Positions 63,299 through 64,000 of a stretch of DNA of 64,000 bases are shown piece after piece. Under the pieces are notes generated by a model, which had not been told where the DNA came from, ran no database searches, and was given only the letters and a program-made list of their open reading frames with translations. The stretch spans positions 365,001 through 429,000 of the forward strand of contig NZ_CP048422.1 of assembly GCF_010450875.1 (NCBI RefSeq), written 5' to 3'. A program made the translations under genes and the position numbers. This stretch comes from Sphingomonas insulae. Lineage in GTDB: Bacteria; Pseudomonadota; Alphaproteobacteria; Sphingomonadales; Sphingomonadaceae. Each line of letters begins with the position of its first letter. Position 1 is the first letter of the stretch.

Positions 63299-64000
63299 AT
63301 GCAGAGCGGCACGCGGTGGACCCTGGGAACGTTGCTGGGCAGTGCCGCACTGACCGCCGCGGGCGGGCTGGGCCTGTCGTTCTATTCCGACCGCATCGCC
63401 CGCGAGGCGGAGCGGCTGGTGCCGCAGGATGGCCGCCACGTGCAGGTCGACGGCGCCCGGCTGCACTATGTCGATCGTGGCAGCGGACCGGCGATCGTAA
63501 TGATCCACGGCCTGGCAGGACAGCTGCGCAACTTCAGCTATGCGATGCTGGAACCGCTCGCCCGCGACCATCGCGTGCTGCTGGTCGACCGGCCCGGTTC
63601 CGGCTATTCGACCGCCGACGACGATGGCGAGCCGAACATCGTCGAACAGGCCGCGATCATCGCGCGCTTCATCGAGACGCTGGGGCTGGATCGGCCATTG
63701 CTGGTCGGCCACTCGCTCGGCGGCGCGGTGGCGCTGGCGCTGGCGCTGGACCGGCCGGACCTCGTCCGCGGGCTGGCCCTGATCGCGCCGCTGAGCCAGC
63801 CGCAGGACGACGTGCCGGAGGCGTTCAAGGGCCTTGCCGCCATCCCGCCGACGATGCGCCGGCTGATGGCGCGGACGCTGGGGACGCCGATGAGCCGCCT
63901 GACCGCGGAGCGCACGCTGCAGGCGGTGTTCGCGCCGGAGACACCGCCGGCCGATTTCGCCACGCGTGGCGGCGGTGCGCTGGCGCAGCGGCCCGATGCG
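63299..64000 (+). CDS. Alpha/beta hydrolase, 3' end cut by window edge
   Basis: The first 234 residues of an alpha/beta hydrolase, open to the window edge. The N-terminus has a signal-anchor-like hydrophobic stretch (WTLGTLLGSAALTAAGGLGL), so it may be membrane-tethered or exported. The oxyanion region HGLAGQLRNF and the nucleophile elbow GHSLGGAVALALAL (Ser in G-x-S-x-G) are present; the catalytic Asp and His would be in the missing part or just reached. Start ATG 63299 with GAGGGAGG about 9 nt upstream. It follows the tyrosine genes by 40 bp on the same strand. Substrate unknown. Confidence 0.88.
   Translation, partial: MQSGTRWTLGTLLGSAALTAAGGLGLSFYSDRIAREAERLVPQDGRHVQVDGARLHYVDRGSGPAIVMIHGLAGQLRNFSYAMLEPLARDHRVLLVDRPGSGYSTADDDGEPNIVEQAAIIARFIETLGLDRPLLVGHSLGGAVALALALDRPDLVRGLALIAPLSQPQDDVPEAFKGLAAIPPTMRRLMARTLGTPMSRLTAERTLQAVFAPETPPADFATRGGGALAQRPDA

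Overview
The window reads as a chromosomal segment of a GC-rich alphaproteobacterium of the Sphingomonadaceae (Sphingomonas-like). The clues are gene content and order: the ybgC-tolQRAB-pal run, a DUF4167 protein beside prmC-prfA, a coxBA/ctaB/ctaG/coxC/DUF983/surf1/thrC block, a sphingomonad-style TonB-dependent receptor with a Gly/Pro-rich insert, and the hpd-hmgA-maiA-Rieske tyrosine module. No tRNA, rRNA, insertion sequence, integrase, prophage or CRISPR array was recognised. Most of the window is conserved core genome. The interest lies in disrupted genes, intergenic repeat families, candidate operators and a few accessory modules.

Layout. 0-5.7 kb: end of an oligosaccharide flippase, a CBS protein, DUF4167, prmC and prfA. 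5.8-11.1 kb: hisS, DUF1345, an M61 peptidase, ppa and a 2OG-Fe(II) oxygenase broken by an amber codon. 11.1-14.3 kb (minus): ispG followed by a VapBC-type toxin-antitoxin pair, an EamA exporter and a GNAT acetyltransferase, nearly all overlapping by 4 bp. 14.3-17.3 kb: acyltransferase, isoaspartyl peptidase, S1/P1 nuclease. 17.3-18.7 kb: an SPFH / ribbon-helix-helix / small membrane protein operon. 18.8-23.6 kb: the Tol-Pal system. 23.6-27.7 kb: lipoprotein, frameshifted nitronate monooxygenase-like gene, lysC, ubiG. 27.8-32.7 kb: an envelope-glycan locus (GT39-like, DUF2334, GT4, DUF2141, membrane protein). 32.8-36.8 kb: AI-2E permease, lepB, acpS, pdxJ, pyrE. 37.0-50.8 kb: cytochrome c oxidase structural and assembly genes, thrC and a methyltransferase. 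Between coxA and ctaB lies about 4.6 kb holding a DUF1800/DUF1501 pair and a haem-oxygenase-like iron enzyme. 51-53.8 kb: ccmAB, metallopeptidase, phhB, SDR. 53.9-56.2 kb: an osmolyte-type ABC transporter with a fused permease/binding protein. 56.4-59.1 kb: TonB-dependent receptor. 59.3-64 kb: MarR regulator and tyrosine catabolism, ending in a truncated alpha/beta hydrolase.

How the genes work together. coxB, coxA and coxC encode an aa3-type oxidase. CtaB starts haem A synthesis, CtaG delivers copper and SURF1 assists haem a insertion. CcmAB belongs to c-type cytochrome maturation. Tol-Pal and YbgC maintain the outer membrane, and LepB processes exported proteins. Hpd, HmgA and MaiA convert 4-hydroxyphenylpyruvate to fumarylacetoacetate; the last enzyme, FahA, is not in the window. 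The MarR gene diverges from hpd across two similar 15-nt sites.

Three families of intergenic palindromic repeats are scattered through the region. Family A is built on arms like CCCCGGA-n5-TCCGGGG, paired about 100 bp apart. Family B has CCCGC-AGGCGGG-type arms. Family C consists of nested inverted repeats made of tandem GCGAAGAC / GCGGAGGC units. They generate many spurious open reading frames.
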